64,000 nt of DNA from Helicobacter bilis ATCC 51630 (GTDB taxonomy: Bacteria > Campylobacterota > Campylobacteria > Campylobacterales > Helicobacteraceae): the NCBI RefSeq assembly GCF_000686565.1, contig NZ_JMKW01000004.1, positions 31,575 through 95,574 on the forward strand, in the 5' to 3' direction. The position numbers and the translations under genes were made by a program. Under the pieces are notes generated by a model. That model was not told the origin of the DNA. It was given only the letters and a program-made list of their open reading frames with translations, and made no database searches. Shown here piece by piece: positions 55,501 through 63,118 of this stretch (its first letter is position 1; the number at the start of each line of letters is the position of its first letter).

Positions 55501-57089
55501 ATGGGATTTTTTGATTTCAATGATGATGAAAAAGTAAGAATAAGAAAATGTATATTAGAAACAAAAGGTAAGAAAAAATATCAAAATTTTAACTTCCATA
55601 TTAACAAGATAATGCCAAGAGCCACAAGAAAATTTTCTTTTAGAATTGCTTCAAGTAAAGATTATAAACATGGATTTACAGCAAATAACACGCATTTAAA
55701 AAATTGTTACAATCATAATAACAGAATTGCAAATTTTACAAAAGATTTTATTAACTCATTAGAATCCAATCATCAAACAACAGAGAACAACGAATACAAA
55801 TCATATGCAGATATTTCAAACAAAGAAAAAAATAAAAATAATAATACAGACTTAGCAAGAGAAATAAAAATTACACAGCAACAGATAAACAGAGTTATAA
55901 AAAAAATGAGAAGTTAAAAAAAGAAAAAAATAAAGTTGATAATGATTACAACAGGTATAAAAAATATATTTCACTTAATGACAAAATGGAAAATCAAGAT
56001 TTATTAAACAGAAAATTGAAACATACAAGTAAATTAATACAAGAAAAAGCTAAATATGAAATTTTAATGGGATATTTGCAGGAGCTGAAAGAAAAAAAGA
56101 AAAACAGCGTAAAGAAAGTAAGAAAAAATTCCACCACTTTTAAAGAAATTGTTTTAAATATTGATAAACATCACACTATTAAAGATATAGAAATAGCTTA
56201 TAAAAAAGTGCAAGAAGCAATCCCTAAATTACAAGAAGCTAATTTTATAAATGTTGCAATTCATAGAGATGAAGGACATTTTAATAAAATTACAGATGAA
56301 CCCGTTGTAAATTATCACGCCCATTTGTTGCTAAATAATTTAGATAAAAATAATAAAACAATATTTAGACAATTAACAAGAGCCGAGCTATCAAAGATAC
56401 AAGACATAATGGCAGAATCTCTACAAATGGAAAGGGGAGCTAGAAACAGCAACAACAAACACAAGACCAAATGGCAGTTAGAACACGAAAAAAACAAGCA
56501 TATAAATAAAATAAGGGAGCTATTACCACAAGTAGAAAATGAGTTAAAGAAAGATAAAGAACGAGACACCGAGCAACAGCAATACTATACCGACTTTATT
56601 GAATGGTATATCATTGATAGAAAGATGAGAAATATAGATTATATGCGTAAATCATTGCATGATAAATACAAAAATAATACTTTGCATGAGTATTTAGAAA
56701 AATATGATAATACTGCCTTAGTAGATTATAAAGTGCATTTGCGATTGTTAGAAAAAGAGAAACAAGCCGAGCAAGAAAAAGCTGATATGAGCCTAGAGCA
56801 AAAGCAACAACAAGGTATAATGCAACCAGAGATAACCGCAGAATATTACATAAACGAATTATTTTTCAAAAATTGGGGGAATAGCAACAAATCAAAGTTT
56901 AACACAAGAAGTCAAGCAAAAAAAGCCAAAGCGATTTATACAAATATTTATAACTATTCAAAAAAGCTAAAAGACACAGACCCAACAACCTATGAAAAAG
57001 TTTCAAAAATATTATTTTGTAAAGACCCAATAGAATATACATTAGACCGAATAAAAGAAATTGAAAGAAGTCAAAGCATAGAAAAATAA
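55501..57089 (+). pseudogene. MobA-like relaxase, split by a frameshift at an A8 run
   Basis: ATG 55501 (AAAGGATACATAAAA upstream) opens MGFFDFNDDEKVRIRKCILE... and stops at 55917. The continuation (NEKLKKEKNKVDNDYNRY, then MENQDLLNRKLKHTSK) is in another frame and runs to 57089 with NVAIHRDEGHFNKI and the histidine motif VVNYHAHLLLNNL of relaxases. One extra A in the run 55899-55906 would join them into about 530 residues. The catalytic His region is in the second part, which has an internal ATG at 55986. The C-terminus is a long coiled coil. The N-terminal half lacks an obvious Tyr motif. Confidence 0.72.
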
Positions 57090-57403
57090 GCCAAAATATA
57101 GCACCTTTAACCCCGTTAAATTTCTATATTTTAACATCTTTATATAATGTGTAACAAGTGTATTAAATATATTTAATATATTAAAAATATAATCATAATA
57201 TATTGCGTAATACATGTATTAAATATATTTTACATATATGTAAAATATATATTATATAATATGTAACGATATTGCAAAATATTTATTAAAAACTTTTTAT
57301 ATTTACTTTTATAATGTATAATACATGTATAACACATTATATAAAGGCGTTATACATATTGCAAAGCTTTACACAAGCTCTGCTTTAAAATAAAGGGTAA
57401 AAC
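57090..57403. other. 314-base AT-rich region with palindromes and direct repeats
   Basis: Contains the palindrome TAATACATGTATTA (57208-57221), a related ATACATGTAT (57321-57330) and the 15-base direct repeat GTATTAAATATATTT (57160-57174 and 57216-57230). Placed just upstream of a ribbon-helix-helix-like gene, it could be its operator, a partition site or part of a replication origin. Confidence 0.55.
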
Positions 57404-57682
57404 ATGGCGGAAAAAGAGACAGCAGAAAACAAAAAGGTTTCAACAAGAACAAGAAAACCAGCAGAAAAAAAAACAGCAACAGAGTCTAAAGTTTCAGCAG
57501 ATATCAAAAATGATAATAACTCTAAAGATAATGAGACTAAAAAGAAAGCAAAAATAAAAAGAGATAAAACATACACTTTTTATTGCACTGAAGCAGAATT
57601 ACAAGAGCTAGAGCGTAGAGCCGAGAAAAAATATCTCACTTTAGCGGAATATTTTAGAATTAAAGTATTTGCAGACGATTAA
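57404..57682 (+). CDS. Small basic protein with ribbon-helix-helix-like C-terminus
   Basis: The first 50 of 92 residues are low-complexity Lys/Thr/Ala/Glu. The C-terminal part reads KTYTFYCTEAELQELERRAEKKYLTLAEYFRIKVF, a strand plus two helices as in MobC or plasmid copy/partition repressors. AAAGGGTAAAAC precedes ATG 57404. The repeat-rich region directly upstream may be its binding site. It lies between the mob gene and the AapA-like locus. MobC-type accessory protein or replication repressor are both possible. Confidence 0.6.
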   Translation: MAEKETAENKKVSTRTRKPAEKKTATESKVSADIKNDNNSKDNETKKKAKIKRDKTYTFYCTEAELQELERRAEKKYLTLAEYFRIKVFADD

Positions 57683-57707
57683 AGATTAATTTATTAAGAA
57701 TGTATTT

Positions 57708-57716
57708 TGCTATAAT
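57708..57716 (+). promoter_or_regulatory. Extended -10 promoter of the AapA-like toxin mRNA
   Basis: TTGCTATAAT ends at 57716, predicting a start near 57722 and a leader of about 48 bases beginning AAGCCTCC. Confidence 0.55.
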
Positions 57717-57718
57717 TT

Positions 57719-57795
57719 AAAAAGCCTCCAATCGCAAGAAAGGGGCAACATCACTACAAAGGCGTTACTATGAAACGACATAGAAAACGCCCAAC
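57719..57795 (-). ncRNA. Candidate antisense RNA antitoxin (IsoA-like)
   Basis: On the minus strand TATAAT lies at 57807-57802, inside the small coding region, predicting a start near 57795. The transcript would cover the toxin start codon and leader and end at GCCCC...GGAGGC followed by TTTTT (57723-57719), a proper intrinsic terminator. The length of about 77 bases and the overlap with the toxin 5' region match the IsoA antisense RNAs of H. pylori. Confidence 0.5.
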
Positions 57796-57859
57796 GCTTG
57801 TATTATATCTAAATTTTAGCCTATTTGGGTTTAAAATACAGGTAACAATCGAGCGGTAA
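57770..57859 (+). CDS. AapA-like type I toxin peptide
   Basis: ATG 57770 encodes 29 residues: a basic start (MKRHRKRPT) and a hydrophobic segment LVLYLNFSLFGFKIQVTI ending in ER. From memory of H. pylori AapA1, the positions LYL..S..G.K..V....R coincide. AapA peptides are inner-membrane toxins silenced by a cis-antisense IsoA RNA and by folding of the full mRNA. Here the mRNA 5' CCTCC (57725-57729) can pair with GGAGG (57866-57870) near its 3' end, again as in AapA messages. The gene lies between the mob and rep genes of the plasmid-like region. Confidence 0.6.
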   Translation: MKRHRKRPTLVLYLNFSLFGFKIQVTIER

Positions 57860-57911
57860 GCGTAAGGAGGAGTAATTCCCCCGCCCTTTTTGGTGTGTTA
57901 ATTCTTCTTTA

Positions 57912-58829
57912 TCAACGCAATTCGTTCGGTTCGTCCTTACAACTTTTTTCCAAAGACTGCTTTAAATGAAGTTCATTGCTAAAAGGCAACCTTTCATTAA
58001 GAGTTTCATTTGTTTGAATATCTCTAGCTATAATATCCAGAAATAATAATCCATCTTCATAAATTCTATGCAATTCTAATATTTCAACTTTTACATTTAC
58101 TTTTTCTTTAATAATAATTGTATATTTGCCTATAAATTGATTTAAGTAATTTTGCTCTTTTGTCTCAATAAGCGGTGTTTCTTTATAACGAAAAGGCTGA
58201 TAATCATCTTTTGATTTGTCAAAATTAAATTTAATAGCTACGACTTTATTTCCGACTCCCGCTTTTATTTTTTGATATGCTAGATTTCCAAAAGGTATTC
58301 TTTTATTTTTGGTATCTTTACAAAGTTCAAATTCTTTTGTAAGCTCTTTAATAGCTGGTTGTAAAATTTGCCTGTCTATGTCTATTTGTGCGTAGCTCTT
58401 TGGTATATCCATAATTTTAACAAATTCTTGCCATTGAATATAAAATTCCCCTGTGCTTTTATATTGCTTTAATAGTCTGTAAAGTGTTTTTGTGTATTTA
58501 CTACTCAATGCGATAAATTCCACAAGCTCAAAGCTAGTAAATCCTAAACTATAACTTACAACCATATTATAAAAATCTTTTTGAAATGTTATTTTAATAT
58601 GCTGGTCGCTGTAATTATGCTCGGCTCTTTCAAAACAAACAAAAGTATAAAAACCATTTCGTGTGCTATATTCTATTTTATAATCAAGCAAAATATTTAA
58701 AAATTTTTTAATCTCTCTATTAACCACCGTATAATTTTTATTCCATTGATTAATGCCACACAAATATACAAAATCGCTATAAGATATTACAAGCTCTCTT
58801 CTATCTATATCAAAAATTTTTTTTAACAT
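57912..58829 (-). CDS. Rep_3 (RepB-like) plasmid replication initiator, N-terminus lost
   Basis: The 305 residues from ATG 58829 include both winged-helix modules of the Rep_3 family: VISYSDFVYLCGINQ...EIKKFLNILLDYKIEY, then FELVEFIALSSKYTKTLYRLLKQ with WQEFVKIMDIPKSYAQIDID and QPAIKELTKEF. Typical Rep_3 proteins start about 45 residues earlier. That missing part is present upstream in other frames (separate entry), so this is a truncated or frameshifted initiator. The C-terminal extension after residue 215 is not typical. Confidence 0.8.
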   Translation of the reverse strand: MLKKIFDIDRRELVISYSDFVYLCGINQWNKNYTVVNREIKKFLNILLDYKIEYSTRNGFYTFVCFERAEHNYSDQHIKITFQKDFYNMVVSYSLGFTSFELVEFIALSSKYTKTLYRLLKQYKSTGEFYIQWQEFVKIMDIPKSYAQIDIDRQILQPAIKELTKEFELCKDTKNKRIPFGNLAYQKIKAGVGNKVVAIKFNFDKSKDDYQPFRYKETPLIETKEQNYLNQFIGKYTIIIKEKVNVKVEILELHRIYEDGLLFLDIIARDIQTNETLNERLPFSNELHLKQSLEKSCKDEPNELR

Positions 58830-58844
58830 AGGCGTTTTTTATAT

Positions 58845-58994
58845 TTATCTTGGATTTGTGATATTACAGAAAAACAAATCTTGTTGCCTACCTGTAAAAT
58901 TTGGTAATGGCATATAATTTAAATCATTATTGTATTGAACTATCGTTTCACCTTTACCTACATTAATTGAAATAATTTCATATAGTATAGCAAA
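58845..58994 (-). pseudogene. Out-of-frame N-terminal remnant of the Rep_3 initiator
   Basis: The minus strand reads GETIVQYNNDLNYMPLPNF then TGRQQDLFF and stops, while a second frame gives ISQIQDKYKKRL just before ATG 58829. Together these match the expected Rep_3 opening (YNDLN...LPxF...QNLFF). At least two frame changes separate it from the main open frame. Confidence 0.6.
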
Positions 58995-59432
58995 TTAATG
59001 ATAAATAAAAAATATTTATCCTTTAATTCCCAACTCTAATCTACAACAATAAGAAAAATAAGAAACAAAATAATAATGATAACTTTTATTATCCAGCTTT
59101 TTATCCTTTAAATAAAAAAAATGCTTCTATAGATATACTACAAAAAAACTATAAAAAATAATAAAAAAGAGAGAGAAGTCGGCAGCTCCGCTACACTTCG
59201 CCCCTATTGATTTTTTTCGCTACGCTCAAAAAGAATGCTAACGCTTTGCATGGTTTCCCTTGTTTTGTGCTTGGCTCTCTTGTTGATTTGGTTTTTTAGG
59301 CGTTCGCTTTCGCTCACTTGCTTCGCTACGCTTCGCCCATGCTTCGCATGGTGTTATGAAAAGAGAATGTTTGTTTTATTTTCTTGTTTCCATTAGTATA
59401 GTTAGCTTGACTTGTTGCATATATGCTTGTTT
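58995..59432. other. 438-base gap with CGCTACGCT-type repeats
   Basis: AT-rich up to 59170, then a locally GC-richer stretch with many short words such as CGCTACGCT, CTTCGCCC and TGCTTCGCATGG (59175-59350). These resemble fragments of the dispersed palindromic element. A 26-codon plus-strand frame (59356-59436, MKRECLFYFLVSISIVSL...) encodes a hydrophobic peptide but has only a weak ribosome site. Confidence 0.45.
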
Positions 59433-60107
59433 TTAGCGTTTTAAAGGCAAAATAAGCGGTTTTTTATTTGGGTAGTAGTTTGCTTTTGTATTTTCATATT
59501 CTTTTAATCCCCTATAATAAAATAATCTATGCTTATCATCAATCACAAAAGGGATAATATTATTTTTCAAGCATTCTTTAAACATTAAAAGTCGCCCTAC
59601 TCTACCATTCCCATCTTCAAAAGGGTGAATCTTTTCAAAATGAAAGTGAAAATCTATAATATCTTCAAAACTATTATCTTTATAACTATCTAATAGCTTT
59701 GTTATATGCTCTAAAACTTGCTTTGGCGGTGTTGTTTTTATATCTCCTACAAAGTTTTGTCTTTTTTTAAAATCCCCTATCACTTCTATATCACTACAAT
59801 CTTTTTTCACAAAAAAATGTAATTTCTTTATAAAATCTATATTTATTTTTTCATATACATTATCTAAGATAAAATCAAGTGCCCTAAAATGATTTTTTGC
59901 TTCTAAAATATCATTTGTTTTTATGATTTGATTTGGCTCTGCGATAAAGGAATCTTTTTCATAAATAAAGCGTGTTTGCTCTTTAGAGAGTGTGCTGCCC
60001 TCAATATGATTTGAATTATATGCAAAGTAGATTTGTAAAAAATGATATAAGCCATTTTTATAGCTATTATTTTTTTCACATAAAAGAATTTTAATTACTT
60101 CTTTCAT
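59433..60107 (-). CDS. Fic-domain protein with N-terminal inhibitory helix (class II)
   Basis: The 224-residue protein carries the Fic active-site motif HPFEDGNGRVGRL (residues about 158-170), which AMPylates protein hydroxyls, and the flap region before it. Near the N-terminus NSNHIEGSTL matches the (S/T)xxxE(G/N) inhibitory helix, placing it in class II (autoinhibited, like SoFic/human FICD). No separate antitoxin is therefore needed. No membrane segments. The gene is intact within the decayed plasmid region. Target unknown. Confidence 0.85.
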   Translation of the reverse strand: MKEVIKILLCEKNNSYKNGLYHFLQIYFAYNSNHIEGSTLSKEQTRFIYEKDSFIAEPNQIIKTNDILEAKNHFRALDFILDNVYEKINIDFIKKLHFFVKKDCSDIEVIGDFKKRQNFVGDIKTTPPKQVLEHITKLLDSYKDNSFEDIIDFHFHFEKIHPFEDGNGRVGRLLMFKECLKNNIIPFVIDDKHRLFYYRGLKEYENTKANYYPNKKPLILPLKR

Positions 60108-60147
60108 TATGCACCTTTATGTATTTGCTGATACTAGCCTAGTGAGC

Positions 60148-60249
60148 TTATTTATTGTTTTTCTCTTTTATTAAATCAAAACCTAGCTTTATAGCCATAC
60201 CAAAAAACAGAATCCCAGACAAAATCGCTATTATATCCCATGCACTCAT
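60148..60249 (-). CDS. Small single-span membrane protein
   Basis: ATG 60249 encodes 33 residues: MSAWDIIAILSGILFF then GMAIKLGFDLIKEKNNK, one membrane helix with a basic tail. The ribosome site is weak. It lies between fic and the RepL-like gene on the same strand. It is one of several such miniature membrane proteins in this region. Could be a toxin-like or regulatory peptide; no homologue recognised. Confidence 0.35.
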   Translation of the reverse strand: MSAWDIIAILSGILFFGMAIKLGFDLIKEKNNK

Positions 60250-60340
60250 TTGTTTATTCTTTGATTATAACTTGAAACAATATTTATAAGTTTTTAAAAT
60301 AAATAAATAGTTTTGTCAAAACACGCCGATATTGATAATA

Positions 60341-60775
60341 CTATTTCAAATTATTGAAAACACTAGTGTCAATTTTTATTTCATCAACAGAGCCATCTTC
60401 ATAATAAGTAACGACACTAGATTCAAGTTTTGACTCTTGAGTTTGATTATCTAAAATATAATCAAACCCTATGCGTTGTTGTTTTATTTCAGCCCAAGAG
60501 CCACTACCAAAAATATAAGGATTAAGCACATATTTAAATGTGCGTTTATTTAACATAACCTTTTGTATTATGTTTTGCTCACACAATTGTTTTAGAGCGA
60601 CTGATATTTGTGCGTTAGTTACACCTATATTTTGCATAATCTCTACTCGACTAGCAGAATCTAATCGTATAGTGTTATCGCCTGTAACCATGCTTTGCAA
60701 TATTTCAGCCAATATGCTATTTGCTACCTTTGGTAAGTTAGCTAAATGCGAGTAAGCTCCAACATATAACAACAT
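60341..60775 (-). CDS. RepL-like winged-helix replication/maintenance protein
   Basis: The 144 residues from ATG 60775 (AAAAAAGGGATAAGTTT upstream) include ILAEILQSMVTGDNTIRLDS, RVEIMQNIGVTNAQISVALKQLCEQNIIQK and TFKYVLNPYIFGSGSWAEI, the winged-helix and C-terminal NPxhhxxG signature of RepL-type plasmid proteins. The frame is open upstream as TETRIKNREKRDKFM. A short start-containing fragment just before it is out of frame (next entry), so the original N-terminus seems to be cut off by one shift. Confidence 0.7.
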   Translation of the reverse strand: MLLYVGAYSHLANLPKVANSILAEILQSMVTGDNTIRLDSASRVEIMQNIGVTNAQISVALKQLCEQNIIQKVMLNKRTFKYVLNPYIFGSGSWAEIKQQRIGFDYILDNQTQESKLESSVVTYYEDGSVDEIKIDTSVFNNLK

Positions 60776-60806
60776 AAACTTATCCCTTTTTTCTCTATTT
60801 TTGATT

Positions 60807-60887
60807 CTAGTCTCTGTTATTATCAGTTACTAGATTCCCTTGCGTGTCCCTTTTGCTTCTTGTCTTATGTAAAATAGCTTCAGACAT
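60807..60887 (-). pseudogene. Out-of-frame N-terminal fragment of the RepL-like gene
   Basis: ATG 60887 has a good ribosome site (AAAAGGATTTAAT) and reads MSEAILHKTRSKRDTQGNLV then TDNNRD-stop. The neighbouring frame continues directly into the RepL-like protein, so a one-base change near 60810-60830 best explains the split. Confidence 0.5.
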
Positions 60888-61275
60888 ATTAAATCCTTTT
60901 ATATAATTTCAAAAACTTTAAAATTATACTATTGTTTTTTCAAAATAAGAAACTATATTTCAAAAAATGGAAACTATTTTATATAAAAAATACAATTTAA
61001 TTTCAAAATTACCACTATAAAAAACTAACCAAACACCACAAGCAACGACATTTCAAGCAATGCCAACAAACAAAACATAATAAATAATAAAATCAAAAAA
61101 TCAAGGGGGATTTTTTGATTACTTACAGCAAACTCATTAAGCAAACAATGCTAACACCTTTCCTTTTCGTTTGCTGGTCGATAACAACACTGAATGCTAC
61201 GCTTCGCATTCACCCTTTCGTGTTGTTATCGATTTCAGTATGTATCACTTAATATGGCACAATAGAAACTTTATT
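60888..61275. other. 388-base gap with a nested palindrome
   Basis: Apart from the large inverted repeat at 61178-61232 (separate entry), the region is AT-rich and empty. TTTCAAAATAAGAAACTATA and TTTCAAAAAATGGAAACTAT near 60930-60975 form an imperfect tandem repeat upstream of the RepL-like gene. Confidence 0.5.
61178..61232. repeat. Nested inverted repeat (possible oriT, single-strand origin or attachment site)
   Basis: TCGATAACAACAC (61178-61190) and GTGTTGTTATCGA (61220-61232) are perfect 13-base complements. Between them TGAATGC (61191-61197) and GCATTCA (61206-61212) form an inner stem. The whole can extrude as a two-part hairpin. Confidence 0.7.
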
Positions 61276-61407
61276 TCATTTCAAAGTGCCACTAGATACT
61301 AACCCTTTCCTTTTTCTAGCTTTTTTACCCTTTTTTGCAAGAATAATTACACTCACACATAAAACAGAAATACAAATCCCTTGTATTGATAAAATAACGC
61401 CAACCAT
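61276..61407 (-). CDS. Small membrane protein with basic tail
   Basis: ATG 61407 is preceded by AAAGGATAGGTTAA, a good site. The 43 residues form one hydrophobic helix (VILSIQGICISVLCVSVIIL) followed by a strongly basic segment AKKGKKARKRKG and a polar end. This layout (single span, cationic tail) resembles small membrane toxins or phage-type regulators. It stands alone between the palindrome and a coding remnant. No family recognised. Confidence 0.4.
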   Translation of the reverse strand: MVGVILSIQGICISVLCVSVIILAKKGKKARKRKGLVSSGTLK

Positions 61408-61508
61408 TTAACCTATCCTTTCAAAAAAAGTGCTATAACGCAAGGGCAGGTTTTTAAGCCTACACAGAATCTAGCATTAGAGACAATCAAACACAGTTAG
61501 ATAATGAA

Positions 61509-61706
61509 ATGCTAGAAAAACAAATACAAGCGGAGCAGGACAGACAAAGGCTTAAAAGTTTTAATGAGTATAAAGAATTTATGAATTTGCAAAGAAAAAT
61601 AAAAAACATTGATTATATGTTACAAACCACACAAAAAAACCTTGCAGAGTTTGAAAGCAAAGAGATATATCAACAAGAAATACTCCCTATAAAAATATTA
61701 CTATGA
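61509..61706 (+). CDS. Coiled-coil fragment, possibly from a mobilisation protein
   Basis: The frame is open from 61459 without a start and gives 65 residues from ATG 61509: EKQIQAEQDRQRLKSFNEYK, then EFMNLQRKIKNIDYML. The repeated charged helix and IDYM resemble the C-terminal coiled coil of the nearby relaxase (RNIDYMRKSL). It overlaps the next frame by four bases and has no ribosome site. Probably a gene remnant rather than a functional protein. Confidence 0.3.
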   Translation: MLEKQIQAEQDRQRLKSFNEYKEFMNLQRKIKNIDYMLQTTQKNLAEFESKEIYQQEILPIKILL

Positions 61707-61888
61707 ATATGTATTATGCGTGGCAACATTTTACTAAAAATACGCACAATACAGACAGGGAAAACATAAAAAGTGGCTTCTTTAAAACTTTTAAAGACCC
61801 TTTATTTATCGTAGAGCAGATAAGAGAGGGGCAAAAAGAGCCAAGTGTGTTTTCTATAAACCCTTTTATGATAATGATAAAAAACTAA
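61703..61888 (+). CDS. Hypothetical fragment
   Basis: A 61-residue frame (MNMYYAWQHFTKNTHNTD, then SGFFKTFKDPLFIVEQIREG and FSINPFMIM) that overlaps the previous fragment. The KTFKDPLFIVEQ...PFMI order recalls C-terminal nuclease-like domains of phage/plasmid proteins, but this is a weak impression. A related GGLFKTFKEVFRFK piece occurs out of frame near 62152. Likely part of a decayed larger gene. Confidence 0.25.
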   Translation: MNMYYAWQHFTKNTHNTDRENIKSGFFKTFKDPLFIVEQIREGQKEPSVFSINPFMIMIKN

Positions 61889-62504
61889 TAAATCTGTTGG
61901 GAATATAAAATTTAAGACATATTACCTTGAAAAAAATCGATTAAAAGAAGTATTAATGAGCGATAAGATTAAAATTGTATATATGCAATAAAATTCCTTA
62001 AGCCCCACCTCTCTCACAATCTACCCAACGAAAGCGTGTTTAGCTATATATCCTCTAGTAGTATTGAGTTAAGACATATACCAAGGCTTAAGGATACTTG
62101 GATTATACCATAAAAAAGATTTAACATGTTAGAAACAAAAAAGTCTGCTTAAGGGCGGATTATTTAAAACTTTTAAAGAAGTTTTTAGATTTAAATGAGT
62201 TTTTGAATATAGTATTAAAAATAGGTTTAAAAAAAGCAAAAATCAACTAAAAACTTTGAAAATGCTATTTTTCAAGTTTTTATAAATACGCATGAAATGC
62301 CCTGTATAAAGGCTTTTAGTCGTGTTTTTTGTGAGATAAAATTATGTAAAATATATAAAAATTATTTTGCTGTTGTAAGTTTTCATATCTTTTTTGTGCG
62401 GTAACACTTGTGGCTTTTTTGGTTTTTTAGCAAAAAAATAGTTAAAGTGTTGTAGAATATCAGCGGAAAATTAAAAAGTTAATCAAAGAAATAGGGGAAT
62501 TGTA
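61889..62504. other. 616-base region of coding debris
   Basis: Several stop-free fragments without starts (for example LKPHLSHNLPNESVFSYISS, about 62000-62112) suggest a degraded gene continuing from the two fragments before it. The last 60 bases contain TAGAAT (62453-62458) as a possible -10 for the small membrane protein genes that follow. Confidence 0.45.
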
Positions 62505-62588
62505 ATGGTAGAAATTCTAACGATTAGCACGATATTATTAGGGTTTGGGTTTTTCTTTACTGCTTGTTATATTGCTATAAAAGGCTAA
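62505..62588 (+). CDS. Miniature membrane protein 1 of 3 upstream of vapD
   Basis: AGGGGAATTGTA precedes ATG 62505. The 27 residues (MVEILTISTILLGFGFFF, then TACYIAIKG) form a single hydrophobic helix. It is the first of three consecutive genes of similar size and composition, separated by 2 and 9 bases, leading into vapD. The AAGG in its last codons serves the next start. No family recognised; too short for usual annotation. Confidence 0.5.
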   Translation: MVEILTISTILLGFGFFFTACYIAIKG

Positions 62589-62590
62589 AT

Positions 62591-62671
62591 ATGGAATATT
62601 TTGTAGGCAGTGTTATTGTTTTTGGATTTGGGGCTATTTTTTATAGTATATATAACTTTGTCGGGTTATAA
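62591..62671 (+). CDS. Miniature membrane protein 2 of 3 upstream of vapD
   Basis: ATG 62591 starts two bases after the previous stop, with AAGG six bases upstream. The 26 residues (MEYFVGSVIVFGFGAIFYSI ...) are hydrophobic with GF repeats. Its first 15 bases are identical to those of the third gene, so the two are duplicates that have diverged. Confidence 0.5.
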   Translation: MEYFVGSVIVFGFGAIFYSIYNFVGL

Positions 62672-62680
62672 AGAATAAAA

Positions 62681-62770
62681 ATGGAATATTTTGTATTTGG
62701 CTCTATATTTTTAGGTTTTAGTATCCTAGCTTATACTGCATACACTACATTACAAGATTATGAGGATTAA
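62681..62770 (+). CDS. Miniature membrane protein 3 of 3 upstream of vapD
   Basis: The 29 residues (MEYFVFGSIFLGFSILAYTA ...) form one hydrophobic helix with an acidic tail LQDYED, unlike the first two. It ends 21 bases before vapD, so all four genes probably share a transcript. Its ribosome site (AAAGAAT) is weak. Confidence 0.5.
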   Translation: MEYFVFGSIFLGFSILAYTAYTTLQDYED

Positions 62771-62791
62771 ATTAACATAAAAGATTAAGAT

Positions 62792-63094
62792 ATGTATGCT
62801 GTAACTTTTAATATAGACATTAATTGTTTAAATGAAAACAATGTAAGCCATTCAAAAGTTTATGAGGATATTCGTAAATTTATGGAATCTAATGGTTTTC
62901 AATGGCAACAAGGTAGTGTGTATTTTGGAGATAATACGATTAATGCTGCTACATGTGTAACTACAATTCAAGCTCTAGCTAAATCAATACCATTTTTTGC
63001 AACTTGTGTAAAAGATGTAAGAATGCTAAAGATTGAGGAAAATAACGATTTAATGCCAGCAGTTAAAGCAGTTTATAAAGAATTAAAAAAGTAG
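62792..63094 (+). CDS. vapD: VapD-family endoribonuclease (Cas2-like fold)
   Basis: The 100-residue protein shows the VapD pattern: AVTFNIDINCL, SKVYEDIRKFMESNGFQWQQGSVYFGD and a C-terminal VKDVRMLKIEENNDL. VapD proteins share the ferredoxin-like fold of Cas2, and the H. pylori member has mRNA endonuclease activity. In Haemophilus the partner antitoxin VapX is encoded upstream; here the upstream neighbours are three tiny membrane peptides instead. No CRISPR array is nearby. The frame is intact. Confidence 0.85.
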   Translation: MYAVTFNIDINCLNENNVSHSKVYEDIRKFMESNGFQWQQGSVYFGDNTINAATCVTTIQALAKSIPFFATCVKDVRMLKIEENNDLMPAVKAVYKELKK

Positions 63095-63118
63095 TATTGA
63101 TATATTTTATATCAAGTA

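Noticed and set aside
59356..59436. 26-codon hydrophobic frame overlapping the fic stop
   Set aside because: No good ribosome site, and its 5' side lies in repeat-derived sequence; kept only as a remark in the gap entry.
52352..60887. Programmed frameshifting as explanation for the split plasmid genes
   Set aside because: Slippery heptamers with downstream structures are not evident, and the Rep_3 and RepC-like genes each need two shifts; decay or sequencing error is simpler.
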